A stretch of DNA of 21,519 nucleotides, taken from Lentisphaeria bacterium UBA7640. Lineage in GTDB: Bacteria > Verrucomicrobiota > Lentisphaeria > Victivallales > Victivallaceae. Made by a program: the position numbers and the translations under genes. Below the pieces are notes generated by a model. It was not told the DNA's origin. It saw only the letters and a list, made by a program, of their open reading frames with translations, and made no database searches. Position 1 is the first letter of the stretch, and every line of letters begins with the position of its first letter. The stretch is from the NCBI GenBank assembly GCA_002483765.1, contig DLIO01000006.1:1-21519 (forward strand), in the 5' to 3' direction. Positions 8,074 through 15,703 of the stretch are shown piece by piece.

Positions 8074-9252
8074 GCTAATCAGATCATTTTCTTTATGCGC
8101 TTTAGCGACTGCGGCTGCCAACACATCAAGTTCTCCAAACGTTTCAGCGGTTGGACAACCTTTTTGAATGACTGTGCCCAAAACCTCAAGTTTGAGCTTG
8201 GCAGTCGTTTCAACAATCTGTTCGACAGCTTTAGTGCCCCAGCCGTATGAACCGATGACCGCTCCGTACTTAACTTTGGGGCGCAACAAGTTTGCAAGAT
8301 GAGCGGCATAAAATACCAACGGATGGGCTCCAACATGCACAGTCGGGGTACCAACAATCAGTGTTGCCGCGTCGACCAACGAAATCGCTAGTTTGCCGAT
8401 ATCGGTCACTTCTAAATTAAAAGGATAAACCGTGACACCATGACGAGCCAAGCCATCGATAAGATGGTTGACCATTGCCCCCGTGCTGCCATGCATACTG
8501 ATATAAGGCAAAACAACCTCATTCTTCATCTGAGGGGAAACCCAATCTCGGTAAGCATCGAGAATAAATGCCGAATTGCCATAGACAGGGCCATGACTGG
8601 GTGCGATCATATCAAAATCAAGTTTTTCGATTTTTTCTAGATTTTTGACAATAAAAGTTCTAAATGGCATCATAATTTCAGCATAATAGCGCTTAGCCGC
8701 TTCATAAACTCGCGCCTCGTCGGTCACACAAGAATCTGTCGTTGCCAAGTGGGAACCGAAAAAATCACAGGAAAACAAGCATTTATCTTCCGGTATATAG
8801 GTGCTCATTGTTTCTGGCCAGTGCACCCACGGCGTGTAGATGAATTGAAGTGTCTTGTCACCTAGTGAGATAGTTTCACCGTCCTGCACAACAATTAACT
8901 GATCGCTGGGGATACCGACATGAGTATTTAATAGATCTTTAGCTTTAGCGCTACAAATCACTTTGGCCTTGGGAAAACGAGCCATCACTGCTGGAATTGC
9001 CCCAGAGTGATCCTGTTCTGAATGCTGAGATATAATGTAGTCAATACGTTTTACGCTCTGGAGTTGTTCCATGAACTCGTCCTGAAAAAGCGGATCGGTG
9101 GTGTCGATCAATGCTGTAGCATCCCTGCCCTCAACGAGATAAGCATTGTAGCTCGTTCCATCTGGAAGCGGCACTAGCGAGTCAAACAAACGTCGGTCCC
9201 AGTGCACCATTGCGATATGCTGAATGCCATTTCTTATTGTTCGTGCGTGCAT
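8068..9252 (-). CDS. Flavodiiron protein (A-type flavoprotein, O2/NO reductase)
   Basis: Cytoplasmic scavenger that reduces O2 to water and/or NO to N2O in anaerobes. 394 residues, the minimal two-domain form without a rubredoxin tail. The beta-lactamase-like domain (residues about 1-245) carries every diiron ligand: His77, Glu79, Asp81, His82 in QHSEQDHSG, His144 in HWPE, Asp163 in CDFFGS and His220 in APSHGP. The flavodoxin domain (about 248-394) has the FMN phosphate loop SMHGSTGAM, the segment GTPTVHVGAHP and the loop GSYGWGTKAVE. Start ATG 9252 has AGGAG nine bases upstream. The downstream ferredoxin is the likely electron donor. Relatives are named FprA, Roo or NorV core; the O2 versus NO preference cannot be read from sequence. 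Confidence 0.95.
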   Translation of the reverse strand: MHARTIRNGIQHIAMVHWDRRLFDSLVPLPDGTSYNAYLVEGRDATALIDTTDPLFQDEFMEQLQSVKRIDYIISQHSEQDHSGAIPAVMARFPKAKVICSAKAKDLLNTHVGIPSDQLIVVQDGETISLGDKTLQFIYTPWVHWPETMSTYIPEDKCLFSCDFFGSHLATTDSCVTDEARVYEAAKRYYAEIMMPFRTFIVKNLEKIEKLDFDMIAPSHGPVYGNSAFILDAYRDWVSPQMKNEVVLPYISMHGSTGAMVNHLIDGLARHGVTVYPFNLEVTDIGKLAISLVDAATLIVGTPTVHVGAHPLVFYAAHLANLLRPKVKYGAVIGSYGWGTKAVEQIVETTAKLKLEVLGTVIQKGCPTAETFGELDVLAAAVAKAHKENDLISV

Positions 9253-9309
9253 ATTGATTTTCTCCTATGTTTCTTAAACTTTATCGGACACATAATAAAT
9301 AACGCCGTT

Positions 9310-9341
9310 ATTATAATAAAAGCTTAATAGCATAAAATCAA
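9310..9341 (-). promoter_or_regulatory. Putative sigma-70-type promoter of flavodiiron-ferredoxin operon
   Basis: On the minus strand TTGATT (9341 to 9336) is followed after 17 bases by TATTAT (9318 to 9313), and an exact TATAAT overlaps at 9315 to 9310. Transcription would begin near 9305 and give a leader of about 50 bases. This would separate the pair from the upstream lpxC block. Confidence 0.45.
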
Positions 9342-9426
9342 GCATCCATTGTGACAAAGGTCTAAAAACCTACAACTGAAAATTGAGAATAGTGCGCCAG
9401 AAACTCATTCGCAAGCACTGCAAAAA

Positions 9427-9999
9427 TTAAAAGGGTGCTGGCGTGTTGTCTATCTCGTAGCCCATTTTTGCAAACACGTCCTGCATTTTACGATTCATGT
9501 GCAGGATCGCGGTAAGTTGGACGAAGTCGCCTGAAATGCGCAAACTTAATACTACTTCATCTTTATTGATTTTTCCAGCCTGGCCAGTTTCAAGGTTAAT
9601 GACGTCATTTTTATTACTGCGGCAAAAAACTTCGTTATGCCAGACAAATAACGGGTCTTCTAATTCGCTATATTTCATCTCCATAATTGGGGCTCCCTCA
9701 TCTCCCAACATGTTGACAGCTTCCTGTAGATTGCACACCATCTCCCACTCCTTGTCAGAGAGAAATCGCCGCTTTAGGTCTGCTGATATTGGCATTTTCT
9801 CTTTGACGGTAAAAAACCATTTGGTAAAAGAGAACATGTAAGACCCAGAGTCAATTGCATCAGCAGCAGCTCTCGCCCCTAAAAAAATAAGTTTGCCTGC
9901 AACAAAAACAATAGCCCCGATAGCCAGCAAAAGTGACGCGGGAACAAAATAAGATGTTATGGTATCTATGATATTGATATTTCCTATTTTAACAATCAA
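9427..9999 (-). CDS. Uncharacterised membrane-anchored protein
   Basis: I do not recognise this 190-residue protein. One strong hydrophobic segment lies at about residues 15-41 (SYFVPASLLLAIGAIVFVAG and onward), so it is probably anchored in the inner membrane by its N-terminus. The rest is a soluble domain of about 145 residues with acidic patches (GDEGAPIMEMKYSELEDPLF) and only two internal cysteines (in MVCNLQ and VFCRSN). The start is a TTG at 9999, two codons after an in-frame stop; the ribosome site is poor, so the true start is uncertain. It lies 34 bases after the tandem fabZ-like gene on the same strand and is probably the last gene of the lpxC operon. A link to lipid A or envelope synthesis is only guilt by association. 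Confidence 0.65.
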   Translation of the reverse strand: MIVKIGNINIIDTITSYFVPASLLLAIGAIVFVAGKLIFLGARAAADAIDSGSYMFSFTKWFFTVKEKMPISADLKRRFLSDKEWEMVCNLQEAVNMLGDEGAPIMEMKYSELEDPLFVWHNEVFCRSNKNDVINLETGQAGKINKDEVVLSLRISGDFVQLTAILHMNRKMQDVFAKMGYEIDNTPAPF

Positions 10000-10033
10000 A
10001 ACTCAGCGCTTTATTCAATATCGCGGAATCAGA

Positions 10034-10963
10034 TTAGGCGTCGACGATGGCGAACATGATTTGGAGTTTAAAAACCACTTTGTCGCCGACTCGCAATACA
10101 GCGGTGCCCTTACCAAAACGTGATTTTTCAGTGTTAACCGGCATCTCAAATTCACAAACTAATTGATCGCCAGGAAATACCGGTGCAAAACTCTCAGCTT
10201 GATCTATTGACATAAAATAGCCAATTTTGCCGACATTCTCAGGACGTGATAGAACACAAGCACAACCGGACTGAGCGGCAATTTCGCAGATATATGATTC
10301 AGGCAATACCGTATAATCGCCAAGATAACCCTGAAATAATGGTTCATTGCCCGTGACGTTTTTCACTGAAAAAACCCGATCTCCATCCGTTTTGGCAATA
10401 TAATCAATCAGTAAAAAGGGAAAACGATGTGGCATTGATTCCATGATCTGATGAACATCCTGAGCACTATCAGCACACTTATCCATGTCAGTCCATAGTT
10501 CCGGCATGCTGTCTGGATAACTCCGTGGACGCACTGCCAAAGTCAAAATAGCTTGACAAGCGAGACCACTTTTATTACTGGCTTTAGCATTGAGAACCGC
10601 TTCTCCGTCGCTAAGTTCTTTGAGTTCCACTTCTATTTTGACACGGTCACCCGGATTATTCGGTTTTCTGAATTTCACTTTAGCTAAACGTTTAAGATAA
10701 ATATCATATTGGTTTTCCGGATCCAGTCTTTCCGCAACCAGGATCTGCGCCAGTTGTTTCATCGCTTCGACCTGAAGCACGCCTGGCATAATCTGATGTT
10801 TTGGGAAATGCCCTTGAAAAAACATTTCATTAGTGGAAAGATTTTTCAATCCTGTGACACTTTTTTCATTCTCTACGACGACGCGGTCAAGCATCAGAAG
10901 CGGAGCACGATACTGAAGAATTTTTTGAATTTCAGCGGGACCGAGAACCTTATTAATTTGCAT
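10034..10963 (-). CDS. Tandem FabZ-like hotdog protein, second active site degenerate
   Basis: 309 residues built of two FabZ-type hotdog domains. FabZ dehydrates beta-hydroxyacyl-ACP in fatty acid synthesis and competes with LpxC for hydroxymyristoyl-ACP. Domain 1 (about 10-145) keeps the catalytic pair His52 and Glu66 in QGHFPKHQIMPGVLQVEAM, but its N-terminal signature is worn (YRAPLLMLDRV). Domain 2 (about 168-309) has a textbook N-terminus (PHRFPFLLIDYI) and NEPLFQGY, yet Tyr213 replaces the catalytic His and the GHFP...MPG loop is lost, while Glu227 remains. So only one centre looks active; a standard FabZ is about 150 residues with a single domain. ATG 10963 has AAGGA upstream. It starts 34 bases after lpxC and is surely co-transcribed. 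Whether this is the cell's main dehydratase is unknown. Confidence 0.88.
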   Translation of the reverse strand: MQINKVLGPAEIQKILQYRAPLLMLDRVVVENEKSVTGLKNLSTNEMFFQGHFPKHQIMPGVLQVEAMKQLAQILVAERLDPENQYDIYLKRLAKVKFRKPNNPGDRVKIEVELKELSDGEAVLNAKASNKSGLACQAILTLAVRPRSYPDSMPELWTDMDKCADSAQDVHQIMESMPHRFPFLLIDYIAKTDGDRVFSVKNVTGNEPLFQGYLGDYTVLPESYICEIAAQSGCACVLSRPENVGKIGYFMSIDQAESFAPVFPGDQLVCEFEMPVNTEKSRFGKGTAVLRVGDKVVFKLQIMFAIVDA

Positions 10964-10997
10964 ATTTATTTTCCTTTTTAATAGTTAAGTTATTAGA

Positions 10998-11843
10998 TTA
11001 AACTGAATTTTTCTGTTGACATTTCAACATTTTCTGGGCCAATTCCACATTGCGGGGATGCCCTGGTTTTATAGCGATAATATTTGCTTTAACACGTTTT
11101 CCGCATAAGAAAATATCTCCGACAAGGTCAAGAATTTTATGGCGAACGATCTCATCAGCAAAACGCATCTCGTCTTTACAGATAATAGCATCATTGTGGA
11201 TAATTGCCGCATTATCTAAGCTGCCACCTTTGCATAACCCCATTTCAAACAAAGCTTTCAGATCACTATAATGAACAAAAGTCCGAGCTGGCGCTAATTC
11301 AGTGCGGAAACTGTCTTGAGTGATAGCCAATGAAAGATATTGTGGATCATTCGGCACGCCACGAAACGAGGTTAGACAACTGATGCGAAGTTCGTCGCAC
11401 GGCGTTAAAACCAGCTTAGTTTCGCCACCGTCAACGTAAATAATTTCCGAAGCTGTCCAATATTCGACTTCAGCATCTTGCGACACAACTCCCGCCTCAA
11501 TAATTGCGTCAAGATAGGGTCGCGCGCTACCGTCTGCAATCGGCGGTTCCGGGCCGTCCATATCAACAACAGCGTTATCGACATGACATGCGTGAAGTGA
11601 CGCCAAAATGTGTTCGACGGTATGCACGACACAATCCCCTTCCCCAATAGTAGTGCCACGTCGGACGTCAATAACCTTCGTGGCGAGAGCTTGAACTGAC
11701 GGACAAGCGGGGAGATCGACTCGTCGAAAGACGATTCCAGAATTAACTGGAGCAGGATTTATTTTAAGCGATGCCCGCACTCCGGTATGAAGCGCAATCC
11801 CAGAAATCAATGCTGGTTCTTTCAGCGTTTGTTGGTATTCCAT
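10998..11843 (-). CDS. lpxC: UDP-3-O-acyl-N-acetylglucosamine deacetylase
   Basis: Zinc enzyme of the cytoplasm that performs the committed step of lipid A synthesis, so the cell makes lipid A-type outer membrane. 281 residues, slightly short of the usual 300 or so but complete in motifs. The N-terminal SGIALHTGVRASLKINPAP is typical. Zinc ligands are His78 (HTVEHILASLHA), His235 and Asp239 (EIVRHKILDLVGD); Glu77 and His262 (KPGHPRNVEL) match the catalytic base and acid. Start ATG 11843 has AAGG nine bases upstream. In Chlamydiae, Bacteroidota and some PVC members LpxC is fused to FabZ; here the two are separate neighbouring genes, each with its own start and ribosome site. Confidence 0.97.
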   Translation of the reverse strand: MEYQQTLKEPALISGIALHTGVRASLKINPAPVNSGIVFRRVDLPACPSVQALATKVIDVRRGTTIGEGDCVVHTVEHILASLHACHVDNAVVDMDGPEPPIADGSARPYLDAIIEAGVVSQDAEVEYWTASEIIYVDGGETKLVLTPCDELRISCLTSFRGVPNDPQYLSLAITQDSFRTELAPARTFVHYSDLKALFEMGLCKGGSLDNAAIIHNDAIICKDEMRFADEIVRHKILDLVGDIFLCGKRVKANIIAIKPGHPRNVELAQKMLKCQQKNSV

Positions 11844-12142
11844 ATTTATAAACCTTTTTCAGATAAAAAAAACGTCGATAATATAGTCCGATAATCCTGA
11901 AAATGAAAACATAGAAGCTGGTTTTTAAAAATCCTCTCCATCTTCAACAACAATTACGAATGAATATCAACTTTATGATGCTTTTTATTTTCTCAGACAA
12001 TTTGCTAAATCTTGTCATGCCGTTGCCGACATTTCCGCCACCTCCCGGTGACGAACTAAAAAAGGGGGATCAACTAAAAGACTAGCGCAAATATCCGTGA
12101 GTAAGCATGCGAACTCTTAATTCTTTATTTTATATCTTCATT

Positions 12143-12172
12143 TTGGATTCGAGGAATTCGGTTGTATATTAT
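12143..12172 (+). promoter_or_regulatory. Putative promoter of the DEAD-box helicase gene
   Basis: TTGGAT (12143-12148) is followed by TATATT (12165-12170, spacer 16) or TATTAT (12167-12172, spacer 18), a fair sigma-70-like match. A start near 12179 would give an untranslated leader of about 115 bases, which contains the inverted repeats described next. Confidence 0.45.
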
Positions 12173-12188
12173 AAGCTTTTCGTTTCAA

Positions 12189-12286
12189 CCTGAATGATTC
12201 AGGCCGCAACAACTGCACTTGGTAACTCCCGATTCGCTGAATCCTTCAGATTGCTTTGGAATTTATCATTGAAAAACTGAAGGATT
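12189..12286 (+). promoter_or_regulatory. Structured helicase leader that can mask the ribosome site
   Basis: Three elements are visible. CCTGAA and TTCAGG pair around TGA (12189-12203). CTGAA and TTCAG pair around TCC (12237-12249). The bases AATCCTTCAG (12240-12249) are also perfectly complementary to CTGAAGGATT (12277-12286), which contains the Shine-Dalgarno AAGGA (12280-12284). The second hairpin and the long-range pairing use the same bases and so exclude each other. This looks like an RNA on/off switch or thermometer for a helicase, a gene class often cold-induced; the switching itself is inference. Confidence 0.45.
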
Positions 12287-12294
12287 ATGTAATC

Positions 12295-14184
12295 ATGGAA
12301 AAATTCCGCGAACTGGGACTCAGCGAATTAACTTTAGCGGCGATTGCTGCTAAAGGGTTCGAGGAGCCGTCGGCTATTCAAGCCGCCGCTATCCCACTGC
12401 TAATGTCCGGCGTCAAAGACGTTATCGGACAAGCAAAAACCGGCACCGGCAAGACCGCTGCATTCGGTATCCCTATTATTGAAACTATTAAACCCGGACA
12501 GGGCTATATTCAGGCGATTATTCTGTCCCCTACCCGAGAACTCGCGATGCAAATCTCGGAAGAGATGAATTCGCTTTGCGGTCAGCGCAAAATGACCATT
12601 ATGCCGGTTTACGGCGGTCAGTCCATCGACATTCAAATGCGCAAACTGGCAAAAGGCTGCGACGTAGTTGTTGGTACTCCAGGGCGTGTAATGGATTTAA
12701 TGCGCCGCAAAGTTTTAGACTTAAGCAGAGTGACTTTTGCCGTATTAGACGAGGCCGACGAGATGCTGAATATGGGTTTTGTCGAAGACATGGAATTAAT
12801 TTTGGCGACAACTCCGACTGAAAAACGGATGTTGATGTTTTCAGCCACTATGCCCAAGCCGATCATGAATATCGCGGCCAAGTTTATGCGCGAATACGAC
12901 ATTGTCAGCGCGCCACAAGAACAAGCTACCGTCGAGTTGACTGAACAGATCTACTACGAAGTTAATCGCGACAGCAAATACGATGCGTTAGCGCGAATTA
13001 TTGATATCTCTCCAGACATTTATGCGATGGTGTTTTGCCGTACTAAAAGCGATGTTGATGAGTTAACCGCTCGCTTGAACGATAACGGTTATAATGTTGA
13101 AGCACTGCATGGCGATATTTCTCAAATACAACGTACCAAAGTAATTGAACGTTTCAAAAGACGCTCTTTTTCAGTGTTGATTGCCACCGATGTCGCTGCA
13201 CGCGGTATTGATGTCAATGATTTAACTCACGTCATAAATTATTCAATCCCTCAATCAACTGAGGCTTACGTTCATCGTATCGGCCGTACCGGACGCGCTG
13301 GCAAAACTGGCCTAGCGGTAACTTTTGTTACTTCAGCGGAAAAAAGGCGTCTGACCCAGATTCAACGCGAGATCAAAGTAAATATGATCAAAGGCCGCCT
13401 GCCCGTACCAGAAGAGATTATCAAACACAAGAAAAAACTTGTTGAGCTGAGAATTACCGAAATAATTGAGAAAGAAGCACATCTCAACTACCACGATTTT
13501 GCAACGCTCCTGCTGGAAAAAATCGAACCTGCCGATCTGGTCGCGGCAACTTTGCAGATGGCGCTGAAAAATGAGTTATGCGTCGATAACTATCAAAATC
13601 TTGGCGGTTCCCAAAAACGCGATAAAGAGGAACGCGACGACGGCGGACGGGTTCGCATGTTCGTAGCAGCAGGTAAAGATGATGGTTTCGGTGCCGGAAA
13701 AATCCTCGATCTCATTTGGGAAAAAACTGGCATCCGTGGCACCTTTATCGGAAAAATCGACTGTTTTGATAAATTTTCATTTCTCGATGCTTCCGCGCGC
13801 GACGCGGCAGTTTTAGAGAATGCTTTTAGAAATTATGGCCCAGGCAAAGCTCCTTTCATGGCCATCGCCAGAGATCGCGACGGTGCCGAAGGTGATGAAC
13901 CAGCAAGAGCACCGCGGCGCAACGAAAGATACAACGCGCCGACACGGACACCACGCGGCCCCAGAATACCGCGTCATAAAACTGAAACTCATGGAAAAAC
14001 AGTGAAAAGCAGACCACCTAAAAAGTCGTTTGAAGCTGATGAACCGGTTAAGCGTCCAGCCAAATTAAGCGCCGCTCCCGAGCCGCCTCCGGAACAAAAA
14101 CCCGAGGGCCCAAAAAGAAAAAAACACGCACCAGCTCCACCATGGGTTGCTATGCGTAAAGCTCCAAAAAAATTCAAAAAATAA
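12295..14184 (+). CDS. deaD: DEAD-box ATP-dependent RNA helicase, DeaD/CsdA-like
   Basis: Cytoplasmic RNA helicase that unwinds structured RNA in ribosome assembly, mRNA decay or cold adaptation. 630 residues from ATG 12295. All core motifs are present: Q motif (AIQAAAIPLL), I (AKTGTGKT), Ia (PTRELAMQ), Ib (TPGRVMDL), II (VLDEADEM), III (SAT), V (ATDVAARGID) and VI (HRIGRTGRAGK). At about 445-520 lies a DbpA-type RNA-binding domain (VRMFVAAGKDDGFGAGKILDL, GKIDCFDKFSFLD), then a basic, proline-rich, disordered tail (APRRNERYNAPTRTPRGPR to APKKFKK) that fits nonspecific RNA contact. DeaD/CsdA is the closest named type; DbpA is less likely given the long tail. AGGA lies ten bases before the start. 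A TTG at 12256 is rejected. The leader can form structure. Confidence 0.92.
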   Translation: MEKFRELGLSELTLAAIAAKGFEEPSAIQAAAIPLLMSGVKDVIGQAKTGTGKTAAFGIPIIETIKPGQGYIQAIILSPTRELAMQISEEMNSLCGQRKMTIMPVYGGQSIDIQMRKLAKGCDVVVGTPGRVMDLMRRKVLDLSRVTFAVLDEADEMLNMGFVEDMELILATTPTEKRMLMFSATMPKPIMNIAAKFMREYDIVSAPQEQATVELTEQIYYEVNRDSKYDALARIIDISPDIYAMVFCRTKSDVDELTARLNDNGYNVEALHGDISQIQRTKVIERFKRRSFSVLIATDVAARGIDVNDLTHVINYSIPQSTEAYVHRIGRTGRAGKTGLAVTFVTSAEKRRLTQIQREIKVNMIKGRLPVPEEIIKHKKKLVELRITEIIEKEAHLNYHDFATLLLEKIEPADLVAATLQMALKNELCVDNYQNLGGSQKRDKEERDDGGRVRMFVAAGKDDGFGAGKILDLIWEKTGIRGTFIGKIDCFDKFSFLDASARDAAVLENAFRNYGPGKAPFMAIARDRDGAEGDEPARAPRRNERYNAPTRTPRGPRIPRHKTETHGKTVKSRPPKKSFEADEPVKRPAKLSAAPEPPPEQKPEGPKRKKHAPAPPWVAMRKAPKKFKK

Positions 14185-14201
14185 GTTGTAACTAGCATTC
14201 T

Positions 14202-14234
14202 CAATTAGCGCGCGCATAATGCGCGCGCGAATTG
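14202..14234. repeat. GC-alternating palindromic repeat, copy 2
   Basis: Arms of 16 bases (14202-14217 and 14219-14234) pair with a single mismatch (A14207 where copy 1 has C) around a central A. The inner core GCGCGCGCATAATGCGCGCG is the same as in copy 1. It starts 18 bases after the helicase stop codon, with no T run after it. Confidence 0.9.
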
Positions 14235-14340
14235 GGTATTAAAGTTACAGAGATAAGTTAGAAGCTGAACGTGGACAAAGCACCCATGTCACATAAGACA
14301 TTCAACTCATTATAAAAACTGCATAGTTTTAGCAATAATA

Positions 14341-14385
14341 TTTGTATTGGGCTGGAACCTCGGTATAGTTTTTAAAACCAAACTA
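14341..14385 (+). promoter_or_regulatory. Possible promoter and inverted repeat ahead of FHA-MoxR
   Basis: TTTGTA (14341-14346) and TATAGT (14364-14369) are 17 bases apart, a weak promoter match. TAGTTT (14366-14371) and AAACTA (14380-14385) form a 6-bp inverted repeat over the expected transcription start and just before the ribosome site AAGAGAG. Both signals are modest. Confidence 0.25.
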
Positions 14386-14398
14386 AGAGAGTTTTTTT

Positions 14399-15703
14399 AT
14401 GGCAGAAATACCTATTCTCACTATTCAGGAAGGATACGGCAAAAGTCGCGATTACCTGATGAATAAACCAATGACTGTGATAGGACGTGACACCGAGTGC
14501 GATGTCATTATCAACAAGAGTGACGTTTCCAGAAAACACGCTCAGATAAAATATCACGGCGATTCATTTATGATTGAAGATCTCGAAAGCGCAAATGGCA
14601 CCTTTATCAATAGTTCGCCAGTGACTGAGCCCTGTACCATAAAACATATGGATGTAATCCAGATCGGCTCCAATATGCTAGTGTTCAATGATCCAGACAA
14701 TCTGCGAGTTCAACCTGGAAGAACGCCTGAAAACGGCGAAGAGATCACCTCAATAAGTTTACTTAAAAATGTCATCACGTTGCTTGAAGAAAATATCGAC
14801 AAGGTATTTAAGGGTAAACCGGATGTCATTCGCAATATCATTGTTTGTCTATTTGCAGATGGTCATGTTTTGATTGAAGATATCCCTGGAGTCGGCAAAT
14901 CAATTCTGGCACAGACTTTGGCCAAATCAATTCAAGCAAACTATAAACGCATTCAATTCACTCCAGATATGATGCCATCCGATATTACTGGCATGAGTAT
15001 TTATGATGAAACTAAAAGTGAATTCAGATTTGTGCCCGGCCCGATTTTCGGTAATATTATTCTGGCTGATGAGATTAACCGTACCACGCCGCGCACGCAG
15101 TCCAGTTTGCTAGAGTGCATGTCTGAATCTGTAATCACCATTGATGGACGTCAACACGTGCTACCAAAGCCATTCTTCGTCATTGCGACGCAAAACCCAG
15201 ACGATTATCATGGCACATATCCGTTGCCTGAACCACAACTTGACCGTTTTCTGATGAAACTTTCGATTGGATACCCGATTGCGGAAGCAGAAAAAGAAAT
15301 TTTATCATCTCAAGTAGAATCCCATCCTTTAAACCGCATTTCATACGTAATCAAATCTAACGATGTTCTACGTTGTCATGCGTTAGTTCGTAAAGTCCAT
15401 ATCTCTGATAAAATAAAAGATTACATTATCGCCATCGCTAATGCGACCCGACAACATCCAGCATTGCTGAATGGTTGCAGTCCCCGTGCGTCGCTGGCGT
15501 TGATGCGCGTTGGCCAAAGCTTAGCGGCATATTACGGACGTGATTTCGTTATCCCCAAGGATATTCGCATGATGGTGGCACCGGTTTTGGCACACCGTTT
15601 ACGCATGAAATTAAGAAATCAGGGCGAATGGAAATCAGTGGAAGCGGTCTTGAACAGCATTCTAGAAAAAATCCCGGCACCTGGTGAGGAAGAGAAGCGA
15701 TGA
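14399..15703 (+). CDS. MoxR-type AAA+ ATPase with N-terminal FHA domain
   Basis: 434 residues in two parts. Residues about 5-97 form an FHA phosphothreonine-binding domain: GRDTECDVII (Gly29, Arg30), SRKHAQI (44-50) and SANGTFIN with Asn66-Gly67-Thr68, the usual ligand-contact residues. Residues about 117-434 are a MoxR AAA+ ATPase: Walker A DIPGVGKS (161-168), Walker B IILADEINR (220-228), sensor 1 ATQNP (Asn266), Arg finger region LDRF, and a C-terminal lid with NGCSPRASLALMR. MoxR ATPases act as chaperones that mature or activate partner proteins, often VWA-like ones. First gene of an operon; its stop overlaps the DUF58 start as ATGA. MoxR proteins normally lack FHA, so control by Ser/Thr kinases is inferred. 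Start ATG 14399 has GAGAG upstream. Confidence 0.94.
   Translation: MAEIPILTIQEGYGKSRDYLMNKPMTVIGRDTECDVIINKSDVSRKHAQIKYHGDSFMIEDLESANGTFINSSPVTEPCTIKHMDVIQIGSNMLVFNDPDNLRVQPGRTPENGEEITSISLLKNVITLLEENIDKVFKGKPDVIRNIIVCLFADGHVLIEDIPGVGKSILAQTLAKSIQANYKRIQFTPDMMPSDITGMSIYDETKSEFRFVPGPIFGNIILADEINRTTPRTQSSLLECMSESVITIDGRQHVLPKPFFVIATQNPDDYHGTYPLPEPQLDRFLMKLSIGYPIAEAEKEILSSQVESHPLNRISYVIKSNDVLRCHALVRKVHISDKIKDYIIAIANATRQHPALLNGCSPRASLALMRVGQSLAAYYGRDFVIPKDIRMMVAPVLAHRLRMKLRNQGEWKSVEAVLNSILEKIPAPGEEEKR

Larger units (their letters stand above)
11844..12294. other. Divergent intergenic region between lpxC and helicase
   Basis: About 450 bases without a secure gene. It should hold the lpxC promoter (AT-rich stretch near 11875-11895, boxes unclear), a helicase promoter at 12143-12172 and a structured helicase leader. 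A 41-codon frame at 11960-12085 (hydrophobic start, then PTFPPPPGDELKKGDQ) has no ribosome site and I do not call it. Confidence 0.6.

Noticed and set aside
7816..8250. 144-codon plus-strand frame
   Set aside because: It lies antisense to the certain ferredoxin and the end of the flavodiiron gene and has a low-complexity, Phe/Asn-rich product.
10964..10997. lpxC and fabZ-like genes as a broken LpxC/FabZ fusion
   Set aside because: The 34-base gap has a clear stop, a ribosome site and an ATG, so these are two normal genes rather than a frameshifted fusion.
11960..12085. 41-codon frame with hydrophobic start and PTFPPPPGDELKKGDQ tail
   Set aside because: The product has a small-membrane-peptide look, but there is no ribosome binding site and no known family; conservation in relatives would be needed to call it.
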